From the NCBI GenBank assembly GCA_963575645.1, contig OY754466.1:36054001-36118000 (forward strand): DNA of 64,000 nucleotides, in the 5' to 3' direction. A program made the translations under genes and the position numbers. Origin of the DNA: Xanthostigma xanthostigma. Its lineage: Eukaryota > Arthropoda > Insecta > Raphidioptera > Raphidiidae. The notes below the pieces were generated by a model that saw nothing but the letters and a program-made list of their open reading frames with translations, searched no databases and was not told where the DNA came from. Every line of letters starts with the position of its first letter. Within the stretch, counting starts at the first letter, position 1. Below, piece by piece: positions 39,101 through 48,609 of the stretch.

Positions 39101-39600
39101 TAATATTATTAGTATAGATAATATTAATTAAAACTTTTCGTTATTCGACATAATAGAAAAAACGTTTCCGAATAATTCATTGCAGCTTGATAATAATTTA
39201 TTTGTAACAAAAATTGAAATTCTAAACGTCCAGTGAAAACGTTCCACTGTTGTTTCAGAATGATTATAACTATATTATATGTGCTGTGTTTGAAATTTTA
39301 ACTGATAATAACATAATTTATAACTCCTTTTATATTTATATTTACAGTGCTCTTCATGTCATGATGAAAGATCAGTATGCTAACTATGTCGTTCAGAAAA
39401 TGATCGATGTATCAGAACCGACGCAACGGAAGATATTGATGCACAAGATTCGTCCTCATTTGAACTCGTTACGTAAATACACGTACGGGAAACACATCAT
39501 CGCTAAACTGGAGAAGTTCTTTATGAAGACGGCAAATGCGATGAGTGCAATCGGCAACGAACTGGGACCTATTGGACCGCCGAGCAACGGTGTTATATAG
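23883..39600 (+). CDS. pum: Pumilio RNA-binding protein, 3' seven exons (join)
   Basis: Join 23883..24131, 26114..26489, 29746..29889, 32980..33824, 35362..35551, 37710..37878, 39348..39600. The exons total 2226 nt and stay in one frame to TAG, giving 741 residues. Low-complexity Ala/Gln/Pro sequence is followed by the conserved GRRDSFDR block and then eight Puf repeats. RNA-contact residues read, repeats 1 to 8: S/Q, N/Q, C/Q, N/Q, C/Q, N/Q, S/E, N/Q. In this family that set recognises UGUANAUA. Pumilio binds mRNA 3' UTRs in the cytoplasm and represses translation by recruiting deadenylase and, in flies, Nanos and Brat. The protein ends in the conserved [10 protein letters not shown] tail. 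Drosophila Pumilio is much longer at the N-terminus; its Q-LFRSQ junction matches the first exon seen here, so upstream exons must lie before the window or be unrecognised. Identity is certain from the Puf domain; junctions are inferred from splice sites and phase. Confidence 0.95.
25255..26044. repeat. Nested foldback repeats just upstream of pum exon b
   Basis: Outer ends TATAGTGAATTTCAT and ATGAAATTCACTATA. A second pair of arms (25277-25334 and 25806-25866) shares GCTGGATTTCCTGCTCACTA inverted. A third hairpin (25885-26020) has arms reading GTGGCTA...CGTTCCACAT. Frames here are shadows of the palindromes. Confidence 0.7.
26114..26489 (+). CDS. pum: pum exon b: conserved N-terminal repressor-region segment
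   Basis: Starts after TTGGATCAG and ends at GGAG/gtattg, phase 0 in and phase 1 out (376 nt). It encodes the [20 protein letters not shown] stretch and the block around [14 protein letters not shown], both clear counterparts of Drosophila Pumilio ([32 protein letters not shown]). The frame stays open past the donor into a Harbinger-like repeat (to 26764), but the GTATTG donor and the match of the next exon show where coding stops. A 790-bp foldback repeat ends only 69 bp upstream of the acceptor. Confidence 0.9.
26571..26952. mobile_element. Harbinger-like MITE, copy 4
   Basis: Begins AGGCCGCTGCACACGAGGCT with TAA before it and after the degenerate right end (GTGTGTAGCGT). It lies 81 bp into the intron after pum exon b; the exon frame reads into it. 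Confidence 0.65.
27130..28330. repeat. Degenerate repeat region with TGACGTCA motifs
   Basis: TGACGTCA/TGACGTCAT recurs at about 27358, 27610 and 27710, and GTGCCGC appears in opposite orientations near 27372 and 28000. The right part matches 61290-61480 (GTCATAATGGCCA, AATTTCCTAAT). Boundaries unclear. Confidence 0.4.
28724..29133. mobile_element. Harbinger-like MITE, copy 5
   Basis: Ends GTGCCGCTGCACACGAGGC and GCCTCGTGTGCAGCGGCCT. The middle shares GTGGGCGTTTATTCA and the GCCCACGTGACA block with copy 2. Confidence 0.65.
29746..29889 (+). CDS. pum: pum exon c: Pro/Ala-rich 48-codon exon, possible cassette
   Basis: A 144-nt exon between acceptor TTTAG (ends 29745) and donor GTATGT (29890). 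It is phase 1 on both sides, so it can be included or skipped without changing frame. In frame it encodes [15 protein letters not shown], then a Pro/Ala-rich run ending AAQLQS. GC content is far above the flanks and the frame has no stop. Joining exon b directly to exon d also gives an open frame, so alternative splicing is possible; nothing in the sequence proves it. Confidence 0.75.
30397..30955. mobile_element. Foldback MITE, intact copy
   Basis: Arms carry TATATACCCTCATCTGTTAT and its complement, and GATTTGTTAATCAT around the centre. It lacks the LINE seen in the 18.2-19.2 kb copy and so shows the pre-insertion form. Confidence 0.75.
31000..32979 (+). other. pum intron sequence without recognised gene
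   Basis: AT-rich; frames of 62 and 77 codons here look like chance. A copy of the dispersed 70-bp repeat is at 32575-32640. Nothing else was recognised. Confidence 0.5.
32980..33824 (+). CDS. pum: pum exon d: linker and Puf repeats 1-4
   Basis: Acceptor TTTGCAG ends at 32979 and donor GTTAGA starts at 33825; phase 1 in, phase 0 out. It encodes the [17 protein letters not shown] block, a Ser/Thr/Gly-rich linker, then [19 protein letters not shown], the start of the Pumilio homology domain. Repeats 1-4 follow, with helix-2 motifs SRFIQ, NYVIQ, CRVIQ and NHVVQ. It ends CVEPAALQ, exactly where Drosophila Pumilio reads CVDPVALQ before FIINAF. This is the longest and most conserved exon in the window. 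Confidence 0.96.
33868..34044. mobile_element. Short hAT MITE in pum intron d/e
   Basis: Ends CAGTGATGTCAG and CTGACATTACTG, 8-bp duplication ATCTGTGC / ATCTCTGC (one mismatch) at 33860-33867 and 34045-34052. It starts 43 bp after the exon d donor. Confidence 0.75.
34113..35333. mobile_element. hAT MITE (second 'CCGCGGATACGGATA' copy) carrying a nested foldback element
   Basis: Exact 8-bp duplication ATAGAGAT at 34105-34112 and 35334-35341. The right end ATCCGGCACATCACTA... is intact apart from orientation, but about 28 terminal bases are missing at the left, next to the still intact duplication. The body matches 19942-20475 reversed, interrupted at 34211-34931. Confidence 0.85.
34211..34931. 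mobile_element. 721-bp foldback element nested in hAT MITE
   Basis: Ends CCGGGTGAGGCAAAAGTCCC and the exact complement, flanked by TATA on both sides (34207-34210, 34932-34935), suggesting a TA or TATA target. Long arms include GAATCCGAATCTGCA-type sequence inverted. Comparison with the empty site in the 19942 copy proves the insertion. Frames here are artefacts of the palindrome. Confidence 0.85.
35362..35551 (+). CDS. pum: pum exon e: Puf repeats 5-6
   Basis: Acceptor TTGTTGCAG ends at 35361 and donor GTAAGC starts at 35552; phase 0 in, phase 1 out. It encodes [25 protein letters not shown] of repeat 5 and NYVIQ of repeat 6, ending QHVL with the first base of the following Glu codon. The acceptor is only 28 bp from the end of an inserted hAT element (34113-35333), so the branch-point region abuts transposon sequence. 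Confidence 0.95.
35578..35690. repeat. Short interspersed repeat start, 'ACTAGCCGCTACCCGCGGC'
   Basis: ACTAGCCGCTACCCGCGGCT is a common opening of dispersed insect repeats. It lies between pum exon e and the SUN gene. Confidence 0.4.
35977..37041 (-). CDS. SUN-domain nuclear-envelope protein, intronless, nested in pum intron
   Basis: A single open frame of 354 codons, ATG to TGA, on the strand opposite pum and wholly inside the pum intron between exons e and f. Residues 1-83 are a Ser/Lys-rich presumed nucleoplasmic tail. Residues 85-109 form one hydrophobic transmembrane segment ([20 protein letters not shown]). Residues 112-165 look like a short coiled coil. A SUN domain fills about 173-341: [34 protein letters not shown] and [11 protein letters not shown] are family signatures, with the conserved Cys228 and Cys332 that pair in vertebrate SUN2. 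SUN proteins sit in the inner nuclear membrane and bind KASH proteins across the perinuclear space to link nucleus and cytoskeleton. The short length and brief coiled coil resemble the SUN3/SUN4(SPAG4)/SUN5 type, often testis-enriched; that subtype is inference. Lack of introns suggests retroposition, although no flanking duplication or A-tail was seen. Confidence 0.93.
   Translation of the reverse strand: MLRGSDCTEEIEKDQLSIPNSASSGSLKSRASLTHNYFTRQSLKNRNYKFETEQKNIFKPVEILSTVNSRELNKDVCDMPCPSCTLNLVASYIVLGIAVTVLYFHHVSYYQNTEKLVRKMDEISIVLPKLADATLDFKQCVSSEIAQVRKNTENIQQTVREELGQYDADKTGRSDFALESAGGRILTTRNTELYLTNIPTLTIFGITLYYGGNGPNSIIQPSTLPGECWAFHGTSGSVVIRLLGTVMITGVSLEHISMKISPTGDVSSAPKDFSVWGLKDENDSAGFMYGRFVYDAFGPAVQYFPVQYFSDKPHDIVELKISSNHGNKDYTCVYRLRVHGSLHTKDEVNTEIMT
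37410..37540. repeat. Interspersed repeat fragment, 'ACTAGCGGCCTTTCC'
   Basis: Contains CAGACAGACAGACGCGGCAG and ends TATAATAATATAGGTATAGA, typical of short insect retroelement/Helitron tails. Upstream of the SUN gene start. Confidence 0.4.
37710..37878 (+). CDS. pum: pum exon f: Puf repeat 7
   Basis: Follows a long T-rich tract and TTTCAG (ends 37709); donor GTATGT starts at 37879. Phase 1 in, phase 2 out. It encodes [20 protein letters not shown], then the diagnostic SNVVE of repeat 7, the guanine-reading Ser/Glu pair, and ends CNFND. A 598-bp hAT element begins 49 bp into the downstream intron. Confidence 0.95.
37928..38525. mobile_element. hAT MITE in pum intron f/g
   Basis: Ends TAGAGCTGTAAAAG and CTTTGTTACAGCTCTA-like sequence, exact 8-bp duplication ATATTTAC at 37920-37927 and 38526-38533. 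GTAACGA motifs recur in both subterminal regions. It starts 49 bp after the exon f donor. Confidence 0.9.
38864..39118. repeat. Helitron-like interspersed repeat, inverted copy
   Basis: Starts ACTAGCGGCCCGGTCCGGCT and shares its sequence, inverted, with the end of 11820-12275. Ends in TATAATATTATTAGTATAGA. Confidence 0.5.
39348..39600 (+). CDS. pum: pum last exon: Puf repeat 8 and C-terminus
   Basis: Acceptor TTTACAG ends at 39347; the first base completes an Asn codon. It encodes [20 protein letters not shown] (repeat 8, NYVVQ), the C-terminal pseudo-repeat around [20 protein letters not shown], a short linker, and [12 protein letters not shown] followed by TAG. Compared with Drosophila, where a long Ser/Thr-rich stretch separates the repeats from LGPIGPPTNG, the tail here is very short, as in many other insects. 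Confidence 0.96.
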
Positions 39601-42600
39601 AGTTCAGTGGTTGCTTTGTAAAACATTGTCTCCGATAGGAGATTTATTTAATAACATCGATATACTATTAATGAAAAAAATAGGAAATAAATTGATGCGT
39701 CAATTAAACTGTCGATGTTATCATTTTATCTGGAAATTATTGTAGAGTGATAATTTCTCGAAATTAATAATTTTTATGAAAAGAAAGTAAGTCTCTTTAA
39801 AAAAACTTTTTTGACTTTATTAAAAAATGTTATGCTTGAAGTCAGCACAGCATCACAAATGTTATTGTTAAAATGAATTTTCAATCTAATAACACTATTT
39901 AATAAAATTTTTAAAATACACTTTCCACTTAGAAGTTTAAATGAAAATAAAGTTCAGGCATGACGTTGCAGTAATGCAAAGAAAATAATTATTGAAAAAA
40001 ATAATAACATTAGGTCCTAATTTTGGTCAGAATCGTTCGTAGAGTAACAAGTTTTTCGATAAATATTACCAAATTTTTGCTGCTCTATGTAAGCGGCACA
40101 ATATTATTATATGACGCCGATATTTTGTCATGAATTTATTACTATTTTCTTTTGAAGATTCAAAATGAGAATTTAACTAGTTTTATTAATTTAATAACGT
40201 TATTTTCCATTATTTTTCATATTGTGAGTTAATTTCCATTGTTCTTTTTTCCCGCCCTGATGAATACCGTTCGAGTATTTAATTATTCACAATAGCAGTT
40301 AGTTTACTTTTGATTATTCGTTCATTGATTAATTAATTATTAATGTGTAGATTAGTGTATTCAGTTTTTGTTTGTTTCTTTCGTATCATATTTTAGATAT
40401 AGAAAAACGCATAATATTTTTCTGAAACAACGGTAACATTATACCTATACGGACAAGTATTCAAGCGGAATACATTTGTGCCCGGCTGTATTTTAAATTT
40501 TGTGTAAATCTTTGTACAATATTTGTACCTAATATTTTATTGTGAACATAGTTAAATAAAAAAAAGTATTTTTTGATTATCGTTTAAAAAAAGAGTGTTT
40601 GTTTATATCCAAACGTGTAAAAAGTTATGCATATAGAGTATAAAGAGAGAAAATAAATAAGTCTTATTTTTTATATAGTCTTTTAGAAACATCATTTCAT
40701 ACCTTTTTTTTATATGAAGTATATGTATATAATTGAATTTTAATTTGATGTTTCTCTACAAATAATATATTTTTGAAATCCGAATTGACTCATTATAAAA
40801 TAATGTTCATTCCTTATTTTTACCGTTGTTCAGAAAAATGTAATGCATTTCGGAGATCTGGATTATTTCACAGGAACTCCTTCACTTATGTAATATTGTA
40901 TAATCATTTAAATATATACATATATAAATAATAAATATATAGTATAATTATTGTGTAATGCTAAATGAACATTTGTAATCATGTAATATAAATGTAATTA
41001 TTATCTCATGTAATATTATATTATTAAATGTATTATCCTATTTGCATATTTTTCATATGATAAATTGTTAGAAAGCAAACAATGAAGCAAGGTGGTTTTT
41101 AAAGATTTTCATCGATAAAGTGAAGCTCTCATTTATTTTTCATCATTCCTTTTTTTTAATTCAGATTGCGTAGAAGCAGAAACATTTCTCGATATAAAAT
41201 TTTGTATATTTTATTATTTCAATCTTTAAAACCACTTTTCGATAAAAAAAAACAGGGCAAAATTTTCATCAAGTATGTAAAAATGCAGCATATAGAATTT
41301 TTAAGAGATAAGATTATTATCTGTACAGTTTTTTTACAAAAGAAGGGACAAAAACTATCGGCATTTTTGATAATAATGTTTGAAATTACTTTTAAACCAA
41401 AATTCTCGAATGTCAAATATAACTCTTTGTAATTTTGAAAATAAATGATATATTCGAGACGATTTTTATTAGTGCTGTTGTTAACTTTATAACAGGTAGC
41501 TTGTTTATGAACGCCATTATTATTGTTATCATATCGAAATCTGTATTACCACCAAATAATATATTAACAAAAACAATTACTTTTATTATTGTTGGTGGAT
41601 TGTTGATCATCCTACTAAAAGGCATGCATTTTTATACTATGGCTTTTCGAAATGCTAATAAGAATGCTATTATTATTTTTTTTCTATAGATGTATATCCT
41701 TTCGCATTTTGGCATTTTAAATTTGTTGGGAGATCTAATAAATTAAATAGCAGAAAAATTAAAAATCGTCTTTAAATTCATCGAATTATAATGTGAACAA
41801 ATTCACTGAAGGCAAATTTATGAATCAAAAATTACTATGAAAAATGCGGACCGTTTTTTTGTTTTTAATAAATCTTAATGTATAAATAACAATCCTGAAT
41901 TTAAATTAAAAAAGTAAAAAATGAAAAAAACAGAGCATAAATCAATGTGATACCGCCCTCAGGAAAAATACATTCAAAAATAGTTATTTAACCGATTTCA
42001 ATTATAACTGTCATCGTATTTGTATTAAAAAAATATGAAAACCAAGTGAACTGATAGTATTTGTATACATTAAATTTAACTACTTTTTTTTCTAAGTTCT
42101 AGTGACCCTTAATGTTGACAATTTCAATTATACAACTAAAAATAATTCATCGTTTCCCCATGACACCTAGGGTGATCACAAATTCTCTGTGTTTGAAATA
42201 AATGTTTTGCTGTATTTATTAATCTGCATATTGTTTTATGTAAAGCATTTGTAGTTTTTTTTTTTTTTTCACTTTTAGCGTCGTAACTTTTTGACGTACT
42301 TTAATAACATTTGCTACAAAAATTATAATTGCCCACCTGTGCTTATACGAAACTATAGTCTTGATTGCATGGATTAAAGTCGCTTTTTGTAAGGTTCTCT
42401 CATTTTTAATTAAATAACGAGCTGCATTGTAATGTTTTCTTTCCAATTTTGTCAGTACTTATGACAGAATATTTTTGAAAGCCAAATTGATAAAATCAAA
42501 GAAACATATTTGCAGGAATGACTAACTAAACAATTAGTTATTATCATTCAGAACTTACAAAGCCGACAATGAAGTATCTATGTGGATAATTTTTTTTTTG

Positions 42601-45600
42601 TAATTATTGATCCTTTTTTGTTAGAATGGAACGTTAAGTTATATATTCTCTAGCGTATTTTGTAGCACCAGTCATGATAAAATCACATTCAGATATGCTT
42701 ATTTATCTCTTCTGTTATTATAGGCAGATTAGATTCGTGACTTCATATTAAACAAACGCCAATAGTAATCAATTCAACCAATCTAATTAACATGGTTATA
42801 GCTAATTAGATTGGCAGAAGTAATACCTATAGTAGAATCGGTCCTTTACCGGCACTTTGACCTTGAAACAGTCAATCACAATTGCGGTTGGTGTAGTTCT
42901 AAATACGGCACTGTGCGGACTTGTCCTATGGCCTGATTGCTCTGCAAGCTAATACAACCTGCGCAGCTCATCTGCGCGATTTAAATACAGATAGATTGAG
43001 ATACTATATGTATTTGTTGTACTATTGCGATATCAAACAAAAATATAAATGACTAATTTTATTAATAACAGATCGATTTGTAAAAAAATGAATATCCACA
43101 TAGTTATTATTAAAATCTTGCATTCTAAAGAAATTCCAGATTTTAATGTAAAAAAAGGAACTGCTGTTTATGTAAAAATTTTGTGCTTTGCTCTTGCTTC
43201 AGTAAATGATTCCTGTTAAATAAAAATGTTCTTTTTCATTTCACTAACTCATAATACTTAGTTTTGTAATAATTTTATGAATTTACATTTTAATACAATA
43301 TTAATATACATTTATAACTAGGATTTGAAATTAGATTTTCTTTCAGTGATAAAGAGTATTTAAATTTCCACATAAAATGTAAAAACGAATTGTAAACATG
43401 TACAGAATTTTTAATCGAATACGAGAGGGAAAAAAATAACTTCTTTTTATGACAAATTATTACATTGTGGGACATTCATCCGGTTATAATTATTTATGCG
43501 ATTACATACAGCTGCAGCACATTTTATCGAAGGCTATGATGTGTTTTCAGCGAGTGCATTCAGTAATTATATTCACTTATAATCAAATCGGCACGCCTAT
43601 TTGAAAAGTAAGTAACACTTTAAAATAATTCAAGTAATTGTTGCTATTGTTTCCGAGAAATGTCTGTAACTTACTATGAATTTTTTAATCTCTTAATTGC
43701 TGTTAATTTGATAATTGTGTTACTTTTTTTTAAATTTAGTGACTGGAGCAATACCATTAATTTTTTTAATTGGCTAATCAATATTTTTTACATGCTGACA
43801 GGCACTTTAGTCTTTCAATAAAATGCTATATTTCTTTCGGCTTTTTCACACTAAATGATTTTTTCTTTGAAATGTGTTTTATTACATTTTTTGTACAAAA
43901 TTTAAAAAAACACGGCCATCAAATAAGTAATATTTCAAAATTTGTTATTTTTTTTAATCAGTTTGTGTAAAGGAGAGAGAAACAGCAGCTGTTGTAATAA
44001 TATAAATATTAAAATGGACATTTTTTTGTTTCGTGTATATTTAAACAAATTTCATTGTATATTTTCATTGTAGTTCCCATTTTTCTAATAAGACCTACAA
44101 CAGATCTGTTAAGATAAGTTCATTTTATGTGATAATTTTTCCTGTGTTATTTCAAGTTGTTAGAATTGTCATTTTGAGCACAATGTGCAAAATGAAATAA
44201 CTGATCTCTGACAAAGCGTTTTTACTGCTATGTAATGGATGCATGCAACAGAATTAGCGATCAGACGACACTATTAATTAATTCAAGTAACATTCTAGAC
44301 TTTTATTTTAATCGCTTAAGTTTTTCATTATACCCACCTTTTTTTAATAGTGTTTTTTGTCAGTTTTTACTGTGGAAGAAAGTTTGTGCAACTAGTTCCA
44401 GTTGAATGGTTTCCATTGCTAGAATTGTAAGACATCTTTGAAATAACATTTTCATCTGTATCGTATTACAGATTTTTCCTTGACTGATGTAAATTAAAAC
44501 AAAATATTTTTAGAAAAAAAACAGTTGAAACTGATCATAGTGTTAATGTTCAAAGATTAGATAAAAAGAAAACGATAAAAAAGCCACGTTTGCCGGTTTA
44601 GAAAGTTTAGTTTGGTAATTTTAAAACAATCGTCGTGTGTTTTGTGTCTTTGATCATTTAATGTGATCAGTCGAAGCCTCGTGTAAAGTGTAAAATTCCA
44701 CAACTTTGGTTCATTTATTTATTATTAATTACTTTGTAAAATCCATGTAAAAAGATCAAAAAAGTAAATATGTAAATTTAAAAAAATAAAAAAATGTAAA
44801 ATTCTTATAAAATATTCCCCTCCTTATTTAATTGTTTAAGGTTCCGTGATCATTAATTATAAAGTTTAAATTTCTGTACTTTATTACATTGAACAGTATT
44901 GAGTTACTGTTTTATTATTAGTTAACTTCAAATATGTATACTTCTGAATATATATGTAGAATTGTACCACATGTAACTATGTAACTAAATTATAGAAATT
45001 AAAATTTAAAATTAGTTATGTAAAGTGGTGTCTGAAAGAATGTCTGATTCGCGAAGGTTGTTGGTATGTAAATCGGTTACAAAACAACATCTGCAAAGTA
45101 AATCGTAGGGCAGATCATTTGTTTGGATTCACGCAATTTTTTTTATAAGTAGGCACATAATAAGATAAAAACAAACGCAATTGGATTTTTTCTTCTTGAA
45201 TTATCGATAAAAGATTTTCATCCAAATGACTGTCATACGTTTCACTTCTCACTTCGGTTGCGCAAAATATATAACCTAATGTTTTATAATATGTATAGTA
45301 GCTTTTAGATTAGCTGGGAGGGGGACCTTATTGATTACAACATATTCAACACATGTTTTTTTCATTTAATTAAAATCATTAATTTGTAGTTAACGTTTTT
45401 ATATGCTGTTTTATATTTTTTAAGCTCTCTCTCGGATATTTAATTTCTTGCTAGTTTGCTAGATTATAACACATTTATTAGAAAGAGTGTTAATGAACTT
45501 TTATTAACATTGTGATTTTTATTTTATCTATTTCGGAATTATTTTTGCATTTCGTGTATATTGTTTAGTTTTAATGATTATTGAAATAGCCATCTAATAT

Positions 45601-47795
45601 CATTAATATTTATCGATTTTTGTATTTGAGCCAGTTGCTTTTTTTTTCTTCATTGTTTTTAGCATTTAGATCAAGTATTTTCTTTAAATTTTAAAAGACG
45701 AAAAGTTCTCAGTTGATTAAAAATCTTGATCTGTCATATTATTTAATGCTAATTGACTGCAGTTTAATTACAATATAATTTATTTTGTGATTTATGTGTA
45801 TTATCGTTTTAATATTAATTTTAATTATTAATATTGTTAATTTTAGTTACAGTATCATACTATTTGTATTGTTCATTTTAATCATATTTCCATTTTATGA
45901 CATGCTTGTAACTTTAATCAATACGTCTATCATTGAACTCTTGCATTTAATTTCGAAATGCGTAGAGCTAAGATTATATTGATGTCATTGTGTGTAGTTT
46001 TATATACCTACCGACATTTATATTTCACACTGAAAAAATGTTTCCGTTTAAATATTTCCAACGTTAGAATTAGTGCCGTCGAAGAATAAAGCGTAGACAA
46101 AACAAGAACGTAGCGGCGACCGTAGTTAAATCTACGATATCGTTTTATCATTAAGAAACTTATAACTAAACTGTATTTATAAAAATTTATAGTAATGATC
46201 ATAATATTAATATTCTTGAGAATGTATTACAGTTCCTAGTACAAGTGAAAAATATAAATTAATCTACAAATAATGCGAAGGAAATATTTTTTCAGAAAAT
46301 GGGGTATTTAACAATCTACATTTTCACTATGTTATTATTCTTGGGTAGATTTTAATCAGGACGAAAATTTTCACAGCATGTTTATCCAATACATTACATA
46401 AATAAATGTGTATATATACATACACGCATACATTTACATAACATAACACTTGCATAAACTAATATAAATATTATTAAAATCACAATTCATTGTAGGTATA
46501 AAAGCACAGTGCACTTTATATATATACATATATAAATTTACAGTTTCCTGTAATTTATCTGAGACAGAAATTGATATATTTGCATAGTGTCTTTAAAAAA
46601 TAATGGATGTAGTGTTTCCCTGAAAAAGAAATAATTATTTCTCTCGGTTGATTTAGATTTGGTGTGCGTCTTAAATTTACTTTGGGAAGTACGCGACATC
46701 TAAATTACTGAAAAACTCATTCATAAAAAAATTTACAACAACTTGGCAAGTTCTGAATATCTATGAATTGATAGTAGAATTGGTCAAATAAAATTGAAAG
46801 GTCCGATTACATCAGCTTGACTTTAGTCTTTATCTAATGATCTTTTAAACGACAATTTTTATGAGACGCAACTATTACATTAACTGTAACTACACAGTAT
46901 AGTGAATAAATATGCGTTGTTGTGGCACTGCTAAATGCTGTCACAGTGTCATAGTTTGGGTTTTTTATGCGTGAAGACTTTTTCTGTTAATTGGTAAGTT
47001 GGATATTCAAACAAGTATTTTTTAACTCATAAAACTGACATAATTTATATTCGTAAACATGGGTACATTTGTGTAGCTATAAAGTTTAAAACTATAAATT
47101 TATGGGGGTTGAAATGTTTTTGAAAATGCATGGGCAAAATTTTTAACTAATTGAAAATTGTCACTGAGCGCTGATGTTTAAACTCGATTTTGTCGGAGAA
47201 TCAAATAGATAAATGCATTTTCCTAGCTTATAAAGTTAAAACTAAATTAATATTCTCAGAACATATTAACGTGGTCGTGGAAATTGTAAGTTGTTGTAAA
47301 TTAATTTTTTTGCGGCTGAGTACCTAAATTTAGAAAAAACGGCAACAATCAGTGTGTAGAAAAAATTTCAAAAATCTATTTATTAGGAGTATATAAAATC
47401 TTTAAATATAATATCTATAACTGACTTCTATATTATATTGATTTAGATACATCTGTAAGTTGTATAAATTATCATATAGCTGTACAAATGGACATGTGGT
47501 TATTTCACCACATATGTATTACATAATGTTTGTAACTTAATTCATATATAATAAAAGAAACATTTCTGTAATAATATAACCATTGTTCTTACTCAAAATA
47601 CATAGCCACATTGGTGATACGAAGTTTTGCCGTTAAAGACCTCAGCTCTTAAATGTGGCCGTAATATAAAAAGCTGGGAGTGTGTTCCCCAGTGACCTCC
47701 CTCTTCCTTTCCTTTGATAAAAGTCATATATTTTACTGCATTTTTGTATTGGCAACAGATTGTTTGGGGAGGAAACTATATTTGCCCATGATCAC
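39601..47795 (+). other. Probable long pum 3' UTR followed by intergenic DNA
   Basis: About 8.2 kb, strongly AT-rich, with no credible coding frame. Candidate poly(A) signals AATAAA are at 39686-39691, 40555-40560 and, far downstream, 47550-47555, among others. Two exact Pumilio sites TGTATATA occur at 40724-40731 and 46409-46416, and near-sites TGTATATT at 41203, 44034, 44056 and 45555. Unlike the introns and the DNA after 47.8 kb, no inverted-repeat element or target duplication was found. Transcript end cannot be fixed from sequence. Confidence 0.55.
40724..40731 (+). promoter_or_regulatory. Pumilio response element in putative pum 3' UTR
   Basis: TGTATATA fits UGUANAUA, the site read by the eight repeats encoded just upstream. 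It lies 1.1 kb after the pum stop. An AT-rich region will yield such octamers by chance, so autoregulation is only a possibility. Confidence 0.35.
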
Positions 47796-48022
47796 CAGGG
47801 TCTGATTAACCCTTAGGCTAATTAGGCTGCAGCCTAGGGCGCGAGAATCGGGGGGGGGGGCTGAAATCGTGTCTTCGCATCATTGCATCTACCCTACATA
47901 TTTCAACTAGACCGAGACAAAACACTAAAACTAAATGCGTCTGATTTTAACAATAAATTTTGAAATTTTAAAAAGCGCGCCTCAAAATTAGCCTCGGGCG
48001 GTCAGAACTTGATCAGTGGCTG
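47796..48022. mobile_element. hAT-type MITE
   Basis: Ends CAGGGTCTGATTAA and TGATCAGTGGCTG, duplication ATGATCAC / ACGATCAC (one mismatch) at 47788-47795 and 48023-48030. GGCTAATT/AGCCT motifs in both halves. 227 bp. Confidence 0.75.
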
Positions 48023-48030
48023 ACGATCAC

Positions 48031-48578
48031 TTATAAACGCTTACATTGCAAAGAATATTATAAATGCTACTAAGTATAAAATACATATAAAATTATACAG
48101 TAAAATGCTGCCCTATAAAATTGAAAATCACAGCATTTTAATGGCGTTTATGAAGTACAGCGCCTTATTGGCAAATCCGACATATGTCCTGTACTATACT
48201 TAAAAAACGGTGCCCTGTGAAGTATCAGTGGGATAAATTGCCTGTTTCATTGCAATAATGGTAAGTATTTAAATATACGAAAATATGTTGCCTGGCATAT
48301 TAAAGGAAGGAGGCACACTGAAATTAGAGAATTGGTCTATCTATGGATTCGGTGCAATCAAAAGCAAATTCACTCCAATGCAATGTAAACAGAGAGGTTA
48401 ACAAGAAAAAGGAACAAAAACACTTGGGAGAACGTTAAAATGTTCATTAGCATATGTTCTTAAGGTAGGGTGAGTATGGTGACCATTTTTATCGTAACAT
48501 GCGGGACAGAGGCGTCCATTACATGCAAAGCACACGTGAATACGTGCGCGAGTAATTTTTTTTTTGAAAAAAATCCTT

Positions 48579-48609
<31 letters not shown>

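Noticed and set aside
41219-41689. Hydrophobic frames of 70-88 codons on both strands after pum
   Set aside because: Translations of AT-rich DNA rich in Ile, Phe and Lys; no start context, no family, and both strands are open at once.
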